From NCBI GenBank assembly GCA_964370045.1, contig CAYJGZ010000017.1:1-46137 (forward strand): 46,137 bases of DNA. Direction: 5' to 3'. The notes beneath the pieces are model-generated. The model was not told the DNA's origin. It made no database searches and worked only from the letters and a program-made list of their open reading frames with translations. This document shows positions 15,355 through 24,428 of this stretch, piece after piece. The position numbers were made by a program, and so were the translations under genes. Origin of the DNA: JAAYCI01 sp964370045. Lineage in GTDB: Bacteria; Bacillota; Clostridia; Oscillospirales; Ruminococcaceae. Positions within the stretch are counted from its first letter, which is position 1, and each line of letters begins with the position of its first letter.

Positions 15355-16077
15355 AGTAATCATCATCCTGTGGCTGTCATTTTTCAGCTCTGAAAAGCTT
15401 TCACCGTCGCAAACCTCTAAGATTTTCATGCCGTTATTCGCAAATAATTCTTCTAAATACGCCAGTGAATATGTGTATTCTGTTATGTTTTCCTCAAACA
15501 AAAGCTCCTCGTCACGCCAAAGAGTAAGCTCAATGTCAATTTGTTTATCCTGCACATTATAGCGGTTGTCCCACTCGCAGGTTAGGTGCTCATCACCCGT
15601 CTCAAACACAAAGCTGTTGTTTGCTAAAACGCTTTCGTGTTTGTATGGTGTGTTTAGGTCCGCAACAAAAACCCCACCCTTTTCCATAAAAGTGGACACC
15701 CTGCCTATCGCCATTTCAAGCTGTGGCTTTGCAAGGTGATTCAGCGTGTCAAAAGTACATACCGCCGCATTTATTGTGCCGTACAAGTCCAGCTCTTGCA
15801 GTGCTTGGCAGAGCAGTAGCGTGTCATGTAGTCCCTGATTGTGCAGTTTTTCCCTCGCAATGCTGAGCATGTCGGCAGACATATCTACCCCTATCATTTC
15901 GTAGCCCTGCTTTGCAAGTCGCAGGCACATTTCGCCCGTGCCGCACCCGAGGTCCGCCACAATTCCCGCAGAAACGCCATAAGTATGCAGTATTTTTACT
16001 ATTTCACCGCACAGTCGGTCGTAATCTGCATCCCCATTCAAATAGTCGTACCAATGTGCAAATTTTTCATATGCCAT
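15340..16077 (-). CDS. class I SAM-dependent methyltransferase
   Basis: This 245-residue protein has a Rossmann-type methyltransferase fold. Motif I is VADLGCGTGEMCLRLA (about residues 41-56), followed by GVDMSADML, which carries the acidic residue that binds the SAM ribose. A later VFVADLNTPYKHE strand fits motif III/IV. The substrate cannot be told from sequence; related proteins near engB are generally annotated only as small-molecule methyltransferases. It begins two bases after the engB stop codon, so it is probably translated from the same message. Confidence 0.85.
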   Translation of the reverse strand: MAYEKFAHWYDYLNGDADYDRLCGEIVKILHTYGVSAGIVADLGCGTGEMCLRLAKQGYEMIGVDMSADMLSIAREKLHNQGLHDTLLLCQALQELDLYGTINAAVCTFDTLNHLAKPQLEMAIGRVSTFMEKGGVFVADLNTPYKHESVLANNSFVFETGDEHLTCEWDNRYNVQDKQIDIELTLWRDEELLFEENITEYTYSLAYLEELFANNGMKILEVCDGESFSELKNDSHRMMITAQKL

Positions 16078-16079
16078 AC

Positions 16080-16691
16080 TTATGCTTCCTGCTCGTCCTG
16101 TGGCAAAGCCGCCCTTAGCGCCTCTTGCAGTTCCTCTATCCCTGTGCCTTTTTCAGCGCTGGTAAGTAGAATACCCTTGCATCCTTTGTAGGGTGCAAGC
16201 GTTTTTGTAAACTCTTCAAGGCAGGCCGCCCTTTGGGAGGGCTTCAGCTTATCCGCCTTTGTCAGCGCCGCCACAAAGGGAATATCGTAGTGTTGTAGAT
16301 ATTCAAGCATCGCCATGTCATCTTTAGAGGGGGCGTGCCTGCAGTCCAGCAGCTGTATCAGTCGTGTAATATCACGGCTCTGCGAGAAATATCCATTTAT
16401 TAGCTCATCCCAGCGGCGGCGCTCCGCAATGGAGGTTTTTGCGTAGCCGTAGCCTGGCAAGTCCACAAAAAACACATCCCCCACGCTGTAAAAGTTGATG
16501 GTGGCGGTCTTGCCCGGAGTGCCGCTGACACGTGCCAGCTTTTTACGGTTGCACAGCTTGTTTATCAGCGAGGACTTGCCCACGTTAGATCGGCCCGAAA
16601 ACACGAACTCGGGCGCACTCGGTGCGGAAAGCTGGGAAGCTTTACCATATGATATTGTAAACTCGGCCTGCGCAAACTTTATCTCGTACAT
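16080..16691 (-). CDS. engB: ribosome-biogenesis GTPase EngB (YsxC/YihA)
   Basis: About 203 residues long, with the TRAFAC GTPase motifs: G1 GRSNVGKSSLIN, G2 region PGKTATINFY, G3 VDLPGYGYA and G4 TKADK. This family helps assemble the large ribosomal subunit. The start at ATG 16691 is favoured because GGGGG lies six bases upstream; the ATG two codons earlier is too close to it. Downstream of lon in the usual Firmicutes order, with 150 bases between them containing a hairpin. Confidence 0.96.
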   Translation of the reverse strand: MYEIKFAQAEFTISYGKASQLSAPSAPEFVFSGRSNVGKSSLINKLCNRKKLARVSGTPGKTATINFYSVGDVFFVDLPGYGYAKTSIAERRRWDELINGYFSQSRDITRLIQLLDCRHAPSKDDMAMLEYLQHYDIPFVAALTKADKLKPSQRAACLEEFTKTLAPYKGCKGILLTSAEKGTGIEELQEALRAALPQDEQEA

Positions 16692-16786
16692 ATTCATCCC
16701 CCAATGTCAGAAACACCGCTAATTATACATTATTTACACATAAAAAAGATTTTATATTGTTAAAACCGCAAGCAAACAAGCAAGAC

Positions 16787-16819
16787 ATGTGGGCAGAGCG
16801 AAATGTGCCCTACCCACAT
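16787..16819 (-). terminator. possible lon terminator hairpin
   Basis: ATGTGGG and CCCACAT pair with a further CT/AG extension across a loop of about 13 bases, 32 bases past the lon stop. The following minus-strand sequence is only moderately T-rich (GTCTTGCTTGTTTGC), so termination may be partial and engB may be read through. Confidence 0.5.
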
Positions 16820-16850
16820 AATTTTGTCAATCCTGCCGTTATTTTACTAC

Positions 16851-19310
16851 TTACTGCGGAATTTCCTTCACAGCGGGAGGCGCAGGCACTTCCACCACAG
16901 GCTCTTGTTTTGTGGTTTTAGGTACCTTTGCACCACCTCGTTTTGCCACCTTGCCCTGCTTTTGTATCAGCGTGTGCTTGAACACATCCTCAAGCGTTGC
17001 CACGGGTACAAACTCAAGGTTCTTTTTCACCTCGTCATCAACCTCGTATAAATCAGACGTATTACCGACGGGAATCAGCACTTTTTTCATGCCTTCACGG
17101 TAGGCGGCCATGCTCTTTTCTTTCAGGCCGCCAATGGGGAGCACCATGCCGTGTAGCGTGATTTCACCCGTCATGGCGACGTCCGAGCGCACCTGCCAGC
17201 CCGACAGCTTGGATATAAGCGCCGTTGCAAGCGTGATGCCCGCAGAGGGGCCATCCTTTGGCACTGCGCCCTCGGGTGCGTGGATGTGAATATCGGAATT
17301 TTTGAAGATTTCTGCGTTAAGATGATATTTTTTGGCGTGTACTCTCGCATAGGTAATAGCAAGGCGTGCACTTTCCTTCATGACATCGCCAAGGCTACCC
17401 GTCAGCTCTAACTTGCCGCTACCCTCAGGAATAACCTGTACCTCTATGGGCAAAATCTCGCCGCCCACACTCGTCCACGCAAGGCCGTTTGCGATACCCA
17501 CCGCATTTGCCTTATTGAAAAAGGACGGCTTCACACGCTTAGGGCCAAGTAGCTTTTCAAGACTTTGCGAGCCTACGGTGATTTTTTCCTTTTCACCTGC
17601 GGCAATGCTCTTTGCACACTTGCGTAGCACCTCGGTGATAGTGCGCTCAAGGTTTCGCACACCCGCCTCGTGTGTGTAGCTGTCAATCAGGCCGTACATG
17701 GCGGCATCAGTGATGTTCACCTTGCCTTTCAGCCCATTTTTCACGAGCTGTTTTGCCAAAAGATGCTTCTTTGCGATGTTGTACTTTTCCACCCTTGTGT
17801 AGCTGGAAAGCTCTATCACATCCATGCGGTCGAGCAGAGGGCGTGGGATGGTGGACAGGTCGTTTGCGGTGGTAATAAACAGCACATCGCTCAAATCAAA
17901 CGGCACATCTAAGTAATGGTCCTTAAAGGTTTTGTTCTGCTCGGGGTCCAGCGCCTCCAAAAGCGCCGCCGCAGGGTCACCTCGGAAGTCGCTTGCCAGC
18001 TTGTCAATTTCGTCCAGCAGTAGCAGCGGATTGCGGCTTTTGGCGGTGTTTATTGCGCTAATGATTTTGCCCGGCATTGCGCCGATATAGGTGCGCCGAT
18101 GCCCACGAATTTCCGCCTCATCACGCACTCCACCAAGGCTCATACGTGCATATTTTCGGCCGAGCGTTGCGGCGATGGAGGTGGCAATGGAGGTTTTACC
18201 AACGCCCGGAGGCCCCACAAGGCAGATGATTTGGCTTTTCACATCAGGTGCGAGCTTGCGCACGCTAAGCAGCTCTAAAATGCGCTCCTTCACCTTTTTC
18301 ATGCCGTAGTGGTCCTTGTCCAGCTGTGTTTGCGCCTTTTTTATGTCGAGGCTGTCCACCGTCACAACATTCCACGGAAGCTCCACGCACGTGTCCAAAT
18401 ACGTGCGAATAACCGCCGCCTCCTGGCTTGAGCCTTGCATACGTGAAAGGCGGTCCGCCTCTTTCAAAAGCTTTTCCTGCACGTCCTCTTCAAGCTTCAG
18501 CTCGAATATTTTTTCACGGTATTTCTCCGCCTCACCCCTTGTGTCCTCACTCTCGTCCAGCTCACCCGCTATAGCACGCATCTGCTCACGCAGGTAGTAG
18601 TCACGCTGGTTTTTGTCCATTTGGTCGGATACTTTTTCCTGTATATCCTTTTCAATGGACATAATTTCCGTTTCTTTTTGAAGCAGCTCCAATACTTTTT
18701 CAAGCCTGTCTATAAGTGAAGAAATGGATAGCACTTCCTGCTTATCGCTGTACTTAGACATTAAATTTGCCGGGATATACTCGGACAAAAACAGCGCATT
18801 TTCGCTGGAAAGTATGCTAAACACCACCTCTTTTGAAAGGCGGGGTGTCATGGAGAGATACTTTTCAAACGCTTCCTTTATGCTTCGCAAAAGCGCCTCA
18901 CTGCGAACGACATCCTGCGGCTTTATTGGGCGTACGGGCGCGGATTTTGTACTTGCAAGCAAGAAGCGGCCGCTTGTTTCGAGCGAGACAAGCTTTGCTC
19001 TATAGCGTCCTTCCACAATCACCTTCACAAGGTCATCCGACACACGCAGTAGCTGCTTTACCTCTGCCACAACACCATAGTCGTACAAATCTTCCATTGC
19101 GGGGTTGTTTACATCTATGCCCTTTTGCGCAACCAAAAATACGCTGTTGCCGTTTGTCATGGCCCACTCAATAGCGGCTATGCTTTTGGGGCGCCCCACC
19201 TCAAAATGTATGATGTTTCCCGGAAATACAACCAACCCACGCAGTGCAATGGCCGGCAGACGCACCACTTCAGCCGCAGATTTAAGCTTAACCTTTATTT
19301 TTTCAGCCAT
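16851..19310 (-). CDS. lon: ATP-dependent protease LonA
   Basis: An 819-residue protein with the complete LonA layout: N-terminal substrate-binding domain (VRLPAIALRGLVVFPG near the start), AAA+ module with Walker A GPPGVGKTSIA and Walker B LLLLDEIDKL, and C-terminal serine protease domain with the catalytic serine in PKDGPSAGITLA and the lysine about 40 residues on. It degrades damaged cytosolic proteins. A Lys/Pro/Val-rich tail of roughly 35 residues extends past the usual end. The start ATG has GGGGGACATA before it. It has its own sigma-A promoter with a CIRCE-like operator in the long upstream gap, so heat-shock control by HrcA is likely. Confidence 0.97.
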   Translation of the reverse strand: MAEKIKVKLKSAAEVVRLPAIALRGLVVFPGNIIHFEVGRPKSIAAIEWAMTNGNSVFLVAQKGIDVNNPAMEDLYDYGVVAEVKQLLRVSDDLVKVIVEGRYRAKLVSLETSGRFLLASTKSAPVRPIKPQDVVRSEALLRSIKEAFEKYLSMTPRLSKEVVFSILSSENALFLSEYIPANLMSKYSDKQEVLSISSLIDRLEKVLELLQKETEIMSIEKDIQEKVSDQMDKNQRDYYLREQMRAIAGELDESEDTRGEAEKYREKIFELKLEEDVQEKLLKEADRLSRMQGSSQEAAVIRTYLDTCVELPWNVVTVDSLDIKKAQTQLDKDHYGMKKVKERILELLSVRKLAPDVKSQIICLVGPPGVGKTSIATSIAATLGRKYARMSLGGVRDEAEIRGHRRTYIGAMPGKIISAINTAKSRNPLLLLDEIDKLASDFRGDPAAALLEALDPEQNKTFKDHYLDVPFDLSDVLFITTANDLSTIPRPLLDRMDVIELSSYTRVEKYNIAKKHLLAKQLVKNGLKGKVNITDAAMYGLIDSYTHEAGVRNLERTITEVLRKCAKSIAAGEKEKITVGSQSLEKLLGPKRVKPSFFNKANAVGIANGLAWTSVGGEILPIEVQVIPEGSGKLELTGSLGDVMKESARLAITYARVHAKKYHLNAEIFKNSDIHIHAPEGAVPKDGPSAGITLATALISKLSGWQVRSDVAMTGEITLHGMVLPIGGLKEKSMAAYREGMKKVLIPVGNTSDLYEVDDEVKKNLEFVPVATLEDVFKHTLIQKQGKVAKRGGAKVPKTTKQEPVVEVPAPPAVKEIPQ

Positions 19311-19471
19311 TATGTCCCCCAGTCTTTTATTTACGACGGCCTAAGGTGGCCATAAAATTAGTCGTTATGTGTATATATGCGTATTATTTGCTAAAAAAAC
19401 ACGTCGAAATATGTTTTTTCTGCTGTGGCGAGCCTTTGGTGTATCTGCTGTTACACGCCACATGTTTTGAG

Positions 19472-19498
19472 TTAGCAGTCGAACACTGCGTCTGCTAA
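19472..19498 (-). promoter_or_regulatory. CIRCE-like operator (HrcA site) of lon
   Basis: On the minus strand TTAGCAGAC and GACTGCTAA are separated by exactly nine bases. The CIRCE consensus is TTAGCACTC-N9-GAGTGCTAA, so spacing and outer bases match and only inner arm positions differ. It lies just downstream of the predicted start of transcription, the normal place for CIRCE. Confidence 0.7.
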
Positions 19499-19507
19499 CT
19501 TAACTAT

Positions 19508-19536
19508 ATTATACACAAGAAATATGAATTTTTCAA
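19508..19536 (-). promoter_or_regulatory. sigma-A promoter of lon
   Basis: TTGAAA (19536-19531), 17 bases and a perfect TATAAT (19513-19508) on the minus strand, directly before the CIRCE-like operator and about 200 bases before lon. The 5-prime leader between them (19311-19471) has no gene that I can see. Confidence 0.85.
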
Positions 19537-19660
19537 GTGAAAGTATTGTGTTTCTGTAACAAAGTAATAGCTTGTTTCAAAAACAGTTGCTGCACAATCA
19601 CGCTAAAACAGCACTTAAAACAGAATGTTTCAAGCGCTGTTTTAGCGTAAATATATGGCA

Positions 19661-19764
19661 GTGAACACATACAAGTGATTTGTAATACGTCAAGTACAAG
19701 AAGAAGACGGTATCCCCCCGCCTACGGCGAGGGGATACCGAAAAAACACTCTTTTGTCCACACC
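19661..19764. repeat. interspersed repeat copy A
   Basis: It begins GTGAACACAT and ends TTTTGTCCACACC. It contains GTGATTTGTAATACGTCAAG and a GC-rich hairpin (GGTATCCCC at 19709-19717 with GGGGATACC at 19731-19739). It sits just past the clpX stop and may act as its terminator. See the other copies at 21831, 24310, 40190 and 46091. Confidence 0.75.
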
Positions 19765-19788
19765 GGCATATGTATGCCGCCCACAAAA

Positions 19789-21141
19789 TTATCCAATGAG
19801 CGCAGGTGGAGATTTCACGCCCGATGCACCGCCGCCATTATTGTATCTTTTGCGCACAGCACCGTACTCAAGCGTGGGCTTTGTGCCCTTGTTTACTACG
19901 TTTTTGTCCACCGTCACCTTTATTATAGTGGGGTCGCTCGGTATTTCATACATGACGCTCATCAGCGTTTTTTCCATGATACTGCGCAGGCCACGTGCAC
20001 CGCTTTTCATCTCAAGCGTCTTCTTTGCCACAGCGCGCAGTGCATCATCCGTGAACTCCAAGTCCACATTATCCAGCCGGAATAACATTTTATACTGCTT
20101 AACCAAGCTGTTTTTAGGCTCTTCCAGCACACGTATCAGCGCATCCTCATCCAGTGCTTCAAGCACTGTCATCACCGGAATTCGCCCAACAAGCTCGGGG
20201 ATAATGCCATATTTCACTATGTCATCCGGCTCTATTTTTTTGAGCAACTTTTGTGTTGTCTTTTTGGCGTTTTCCTTGAGGGAAGAGCCAAAGCCAAGCG
20301 CCGAGTTGTCCGTGCGCTTTTGTATCAGCTTTTCCAGCCCGTCAAACGCACCGCCGCAGATAAACAGAATGTTCTTCGTGTTTATCTGGATGAACTCCTG
20401 CTGAGGATGCTTGCGCCCACCCTGAGGAGGCACATTGCTAACAGTGCCCTCGATGATTTTCAATAGCGCCTGCTGTACACCCTCACCGCCTACATCACGT
20501 GTGATAGAGGGGTTCTCGCTCTTGCGTGTTATCTTGTCAATCTCATCTATATAGATGATACCACGCTCGGCACGCTCAACGTCATAGTCGGACACTTGTA
20601 TAAGCTTTAGCAGGATGTTTTCCACATCCTCGCCCACATAGCCCGCCTCGGTGAGCGTGGTTGCGTCCGCAATGGCAAACGGCACACCCAGCATCTGCGC
20701 AAGCGTCTGCGCAAGCAGTGTCTTGCCCACGCCCGAGGGCCCCAGCAAAAGCACGTTGCTCTTTTGCAGCTCCACATCGTCCACATGAGGGGTGAGTATA
20801 CGCTTGTAGTGGTTGTACACCGCAACGGACAGCACCGTCTTTGCCTCGTCCTGCCCTATAACGTACTTATCAAGGCCGTCTTTTATCTCCTGCGGCGTCA
20901 ATATTTTTATGTCGCTATTTTTCGAGGGCGAGCGGCCGTTGCGCTGGCGATTAGGCTTTGCTTTTTCGTTATGCGGCTCTGCACTGTTGTCCAAAAGTGA
21001 GTAGCACAACTCTATGCACTCGTTGCAAATATTCACGCCCGGGCCGATAATCATGCGGTCCACATCGTCCTGCGACTTTTCACAAAAACTGCATATCAAC
21101 GTTTTATCTTTGCCCTGTCCGTTCTTACTTATAGTTGACAT
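19789..21141 (-). CDS. clpX: ClpX ATPase subunit of Clp protease
   Basis: A 450-residue AAA+ unfoldase. The N-terminal zinc-binding domain has CSFCEK and CNECIELC. The AAA+ core carries Walker A GPSGVGKTLLAQ, Walker B IIYIDEIDKI, the pore loop region around GYVGEDV and the ClpP-binding IGF-type loop in the NSALGFGSS segment. It feeds proteins to ClpP, encoded 15 bases upstream. The start ATG follows AAAGGAGC. Length and order are normal for Firmicutes. Confidence 0.98.
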   Translation of the reverse strand: MSTISKNGQGKDKTLICSFCEKSQDDVDRMIIGPGVNICNECIELCYSLLDNSAEPHNEKAKPNRQRNGRSPSKNSDIKILTPQEIKDGLDKYVIGQDEAKTVLSVAVYNHYKRILTPHVDDVELQKSNVLLLGPSGVGKTLLAQTLAQMLGVPFAIADATTLTEAGYVGEDVENILLKLIQVSDYDVERAERGIIYIDEIDKITRKSENPSITRDVGGEGVQQALLKIIEGTVSNVPPQGGRKHPQQEFIQINTKNILFICGGAFDGLEKLIQKRTDNSALGFGSSLKENAKKTTQKLLKKIEPDDIVKYGIIPELVGRIPVMTVLEALDEDALIRVLEEPKNSLVKQYKMLFRLDNVDLEFTDDALRAVAKKTLEMKSGARGLRSIMEKTLMSVMYEIPSDPTIIKVTVDKNVVNKGTKPTLEYGAVRKRYNNGGGASGVKSPPALIG

Positions 21142-21156
21142 AAAGCTCCTTTACGC

Positions 21157-21741
21157 TCAGCGTGATGCAATAATTTTGTCAATCAGTCCGTACTCTTTCG
21201 CTTCTTCCGCACTCATGAAGTTGTCACGGTCGGTGTCACGCTCCACCACTTCAAGCGGCTGGCCCGTGGCGTCCGCAAGCATTTGGTTCAGCTTTTGGCG
21301 CATCTTCAAAATGCGCTCCGCCATAATCTTCACATCGCTCGCCTTGCCCTGTGCGCCGCCGCTGGGCTGGTGAATCATAATCTCACTGTTGGGCAGGGCA
21401 ATGCGCTTGCCCTTTGCGCCCGCCGCCAACAAAAACGCACCCATGGACGCCGCCATGCCAATGCAAATAGTGGACACATCGCACTTGATATAGTTCATGG
21501 TATCGTAAATTGCCATGCCCGCAGTCACCGAGCCGCCGGGGCTGTTGATGTACAGGTTTATGTCCTTTTCGGGGTCCTGCCCCTCCAGGTACAAAAGCTG
21601 TGCCACCACAAGGCTTGCGCTAACATCGCTCACCTCATCCGTCAGCATTATAATCCTGTCGTTCAGCAGGCGTGAAAAAATATCGTAAGAGCGTTCTCCA
21701 CGTGCGGTCTGTTCCACAACATATGGCACTAAATTACTCAA
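21157..21741 (-). CDS. clpP: ClpP protease subunit
   Basis: The start is taken as TTG 21741, which gives 194 residues beginning LSNLVPYVVEQTARGERSYD, the usual ClpP N-terminus, with GGAGGGTG upstream. Beginning at GTG 21756 would place the start on top of that ribosome-binding site. Catalytic triad: Ser in GMAASMGAFLL, His in NSEIMIHQP and Asp in the ERDTDRDNFM segment. It forms the barrel peptidase with ClpX. The 264-base gap upstream of it holds repeat copy B. Confidence 0.97.
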   Translation of the reverse strand: MSNLVPYVVEQTARGERSYDIFSRLLNDRIIMLTDEVSDVSASLVVAQLLYLEGQDPEKDINLYINSPGGSVTAGMAIYDTMNYIKCDVSTICIGMAASMGAFLLAAGAKGKRIALPNSEIMIHQPSGGAQGKASDVKIMAERILKMRQKLNQMLADATGQPLEVVERDTDRDNFMSAEEAKEYGLIDKIIASR

Positions 21742-21830
21742 TGTTTCACCCTCCACGGTTTACATAACAACACAGCATAACCTGCTTATCAGGATTATGC
21801 CGTGCCATCATAAATATTTAATTTTGGGAA

Positions 21831-21891
21831 GTGGACATACTGCGGCGGGGGGGATATAGCAAAAAACTAAATCACCGCGTTTGCCCACACC
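21831..21891. repeat. interspersed repeat copy B
   Basis: It runs from GTGGACATAC through a run of eight G to AACTAAATCACCGCG and TTGCCCACACC, in the clpP-tig gap. Its right part is the reverse complement of the 46091 and 40190 copies. Confidence 0.75.
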
Positions 21892-22005
21892 TAATTTTGA
21901 ATACTACCTGTGTAGCACACTTAAATTGTACACTTATCCTGTAAGCATTTCATGAAAACAATCACTTATCCTGCGTGCAGAATGTGAAAGTTTTGTGAAA
22001 ATGGT

Positions 22006-23403
22006 TTACTCGCCCTTTGGCTCGCTCTTTTCCTTGGAAGCGGCCTTCTTTGTGCTCTTTGCCGCCTTTTTCTTGGGGGCAGGCTCCTGCGCCTCTTCCT
22101 CCGAAGGCCTATCCTTTTCGTCCTTTTCGGTAACAGCCGCCTTGCTCTTGATGAGGTCAATCGCCTTGTTCACCGCAAGGTCCTTGGAAATTTCCTTAAC
22201 GGGCATTACCTCGCGCACCTTTTCCTCTTCCATCTTGTACTTTTCGGCAATGCGTGCAACCTCTGCGTCAAGGTCCTCATCGGTGGTCACAATGTTTTCA
22301 AGGCGCACAACGGTTTCGAGCGCAAGGCGCATTTTCACCTGCTTTTCAGCCTGCTCCTTAAAGCCCTCACGGAAGGAAGCCATGTCCATGCCTGTGTACT
22401 GCATGTACATTTCAAGGTTCATGCCCTGCTGCTCCAAGCGGAAAGCAAAGTCACGCACCATCTCGTCCATGCGGGTTTCATACATAACTTCGGGAATTTC
22501 GCCCTCAATGGTCTCCACAATCATGTCCACCAGAACGTTCTCAAGCTCTTTATCTGCCTGCTCGTCGCTCTGCTCTTGCATCTCCTTGCGGATGCTGTCC
22601 TTAAGCTCGCTCAGTGTGTCATACTCGCTGACATCCTTTGCGAACTCATCGTCCACCTCGGGCAGCTCCTTTTGCTGAACCTCGCTCACGTGCACCTTAA
22701 ACACTGCTTCTTTGCCTGCCAGCTCCTCCGAGTGATACTCGGTGGGGAATGTCACGTTAACATCAAAGTCCTCGCCTGCCGCATGGCCCACAACCTGCTC
22801 CTCAAAGCCGGGGATGAACTGCCCCGAGCCGAGTGTCAGGCGGTAGTTTTCGCCCTTGCCGCCCTCGAAGGGAACGCCGTCTACGCTACCCTCGTAGTCG
22901 ATGGTGGCGATGTCACCATCCACCGCCGCACCCTCACGGGTGGTGATGCGGGAGTTGCGCTGGCGCATGCCCTCGATGCTCTGCTCTACTTCCTCGTCGC
23001 TCACGGTCTTTACGTACTTTGTGGCCGCAATGCCTGTGTACTCGCCTATTTTGAGTTCAGGCGCCACAGTAACGGTAGCAAGAAGCACTGCACCCTCCTC
23101 TGCACTTGCGGACACCAGCTCCACTTCAGGGCGTGCCACAGGCTCAAGGCCTGTCTCCTCCAATGCCTGCTCGTACACATCCGGGAACATGTCGTTGACA
23201 GCGTCAAACACAAACACGTCCGCACCGTACATTTTTTCAATCAGGTTTCGAGGGGCATGGCCCTTGCGAAAGCCGGGAACGTTGTATTTTTTACCCTCAC
23301 GACGGAAAACCTTGGAAATTTCCTCCTTTAAGGGCTGTGCCGCAATGGCAAGCTCAAGCTCGTACGTATTAGGTCCTTTTTTCTCATTTTTTACAAGTGA
23401 CAT
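22006..23403 (-). CDS. tig: trigger factor (ribosome-associated chaperone and prolyl isomerase)
   Basis: Start ATG 23403 (465 residues) is preceded by GGAGGAACAAATA. The ribosome-binding signature appears as PGFRKGHAPRNLIEKMYG (about residues 44-61). The FKBP-type isomerase domain follows (GDIATIDYEGSVDGVPFEGG), then the helical chaperone domain. A Lys/Ala/Glu-rich tail of about 45 residues ends the protein, a low-complexity extension seen in several Clostridia. First gene of the tig-clpP-clpX group, with an extended -10 promoter upstream. Confidence 0.97.
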   Translation of the reverse strand: MSLVKNEKKGPNTYELELAIAAQPLKEEISKVFRREGKKYNVPGFRKGHAPRNLIEKMYGADVFVFDAVNDMFPDVYEQALEETGLEPVARPEVELVSASAEEGAVLLATVTVAPELKIGEYTGIAATKYVKTVSDEEVEQSIEGMRQRNSRITTREGAAVDGDIATIDYEGSVDGVPFEGGKGENYRLTLGSGQFIPGFEEQVVGHAAGEDFDVNVTFPTEYHSEELAGKEAVFKVHVSEVQQKELPEVDDEFAKDVSEYDTLSELKDSIRKEMQEQSDEQADKELENVLVDMIVETIEGEIPEVMYETRMDEMVRDFAFRLEQQGMNLEMYMQYTGMDMASFREGFKEQAEKQVKMRLALETVVRLENIVTTDEDLDAEVARIAEKYKMEEEKVREVMPVKEISKDLAVNKAIDLIKSKAAVTEKDEKDRPSEEEAQEPAPKKKAAKSTKKAASKEKSEPKGE

Positions 23404-23438
23404 TATTTGTTCCTCCACATAATTGCAAATTACACATT

Positions 23439-23447
23439 ATTATAGCA
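23439..23447 (-). promoter_or_regulatory. extended -10 promoter of tig
   Basis: The minus strand reads TGCTATAAT, a perfect -10 with the TGn extension, about 35 bases before the tig start. No good -35 is visible, which the extended -10 can offset. Confidence 0.6.
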
Positions 23448-23515
23448 CACTACTGTTTAATAAAAAAGCCTTTATTTCACACAGCATTAAATTTTGCTGT
23501 GGTTTTACAAAAAAA

Positions 23516-24226
23516 TCAGCCAACCCTTCGCTCGAGGGGAATTTCAAGCGGTGAAAAGCTTATCGCATCTGCGCTGATAAGCGTATAGTCGATGCCGTCA
23601 TGCACCCCCTGCACCGCCCTGCGAATAGATGCACCGTGCAGATGGCCATAGTAACAGCGTTTTACGCCGTACTGCTTCATCACGTTTATTATTTCCTCAA
23701 ACGAGCCATCCGGGTAGAGCGGCGGATAGTGCAAAAAGGCTATTTTTTCGGCATCCGCATTTTTTTTGTGTGCGCACTGCAACGAATGCGCAAGGCGCTG
23801 TGCCTCCCTTGCACGCATCTTTTCGTCGTGCGCCTGCCCCTCCTCGAACATCCAGCCCCTGCTTGCGCACAGCATTGCGCCCTTATGCTCTGCGCAGTTG
23901 TTGTGCAGGATGTTCAGGCTCAAAAGTTCGTTTTGCTCAAAAAAAGCGCTCATCTTGCTGTGCGTATTCCACCAATAGTCGTGGTTGCCTTTTAGTATCC
24001 ACTTTTCTCCCGGCAGTGCATCTATAAAGCGAAAGTCCGAAATCGCACCCTCAAGGCTCATCGCCCAGCTAATATCCCCCGCCAGCACCACCGTGTCCTC
24101 GGGCGATATTTTCTCTCGCCATGCGCTTTCAAGCCGCTGTACATAATCCTGCCAGCCTTTGAAAACATCCATCGGCTTGTTTGTGCCCAGCGAAAGGTGT
24201 AAATCTCCTATTGCAAAAAGTGCCAT
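23516..24226 (-). CDS. calcineurin-like metallophosphoesterase
   Basis: A protein of about 236 residues with the full metal-binding motif set of the family: FAIGDLHLS (D-x-H), GDISWAM, GNHDYWW and HLHGASIR (GHLH). A two-metal phosphoesterase is therefore clear, but the substrate is not. ATG 24226 and GTG 24232 are both possible starts (AGGGTAGGGT upstream). It lies alone between the tig promoter and thrC. A short hairpin (CACAGCA with TGCTGTG) past its stop may terminate it weakly. Confidence 0.88.
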   Translation of the reverse strand: MALFAIGDLHLSLGTNKPMDVFKGWQDYVQRLESAWREKISPEDTVVLAGDISWAMSLEGAISDFRFIDALPGEKWILKGNHDYWWNTHSKMSAFFEQNELLSLNILHNNCAEHKGAMLCASRGWMFEEGQAHDEKMRAREAQRLAHSLQCAHKKNADAEKIAFLHYPPLYPDGSFEEIINVMKQYGVKRCYYGHLHGASIRRAVQGVHDGIDYTLISADAISFSPLEIPLERRVG

Positions 24227-24309
24227 ATACACCCTACCCTATTTTTTGGCTCTGAAAAGTCGATTTTTCTCTTGAAGTTTTTTCTTTGTATTTGCTCACT
24301 TTAAGAGGA

Positions 24310-24424
24310 GTGAACACATAGAGGTGATTGAATTTTTGCTATGTCCTCCCCGCCTGCGGCGGGGAAGACATAGCGCCTTCTTTTCGCACTTAACGTATTC
24401 TAAATCGCCGCTTTTGTCCACACC
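24310..24424. repeat. interspersed repeat copy C
   Basis: It begins GTGAACACATAGAGGTGATT, contains a long GC-rich palindrome (CTATGTCCTCCCCGCC with GGCGGGGAAGACATAG), and ends with AACGTATTCTAAATC and CTTTTGTCCACACC. It follows the thrC stop directly and fills most of the thrC-phosphoesterase gap. Confidence 0.8.
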
Positions 24425-24428
24425 CACT

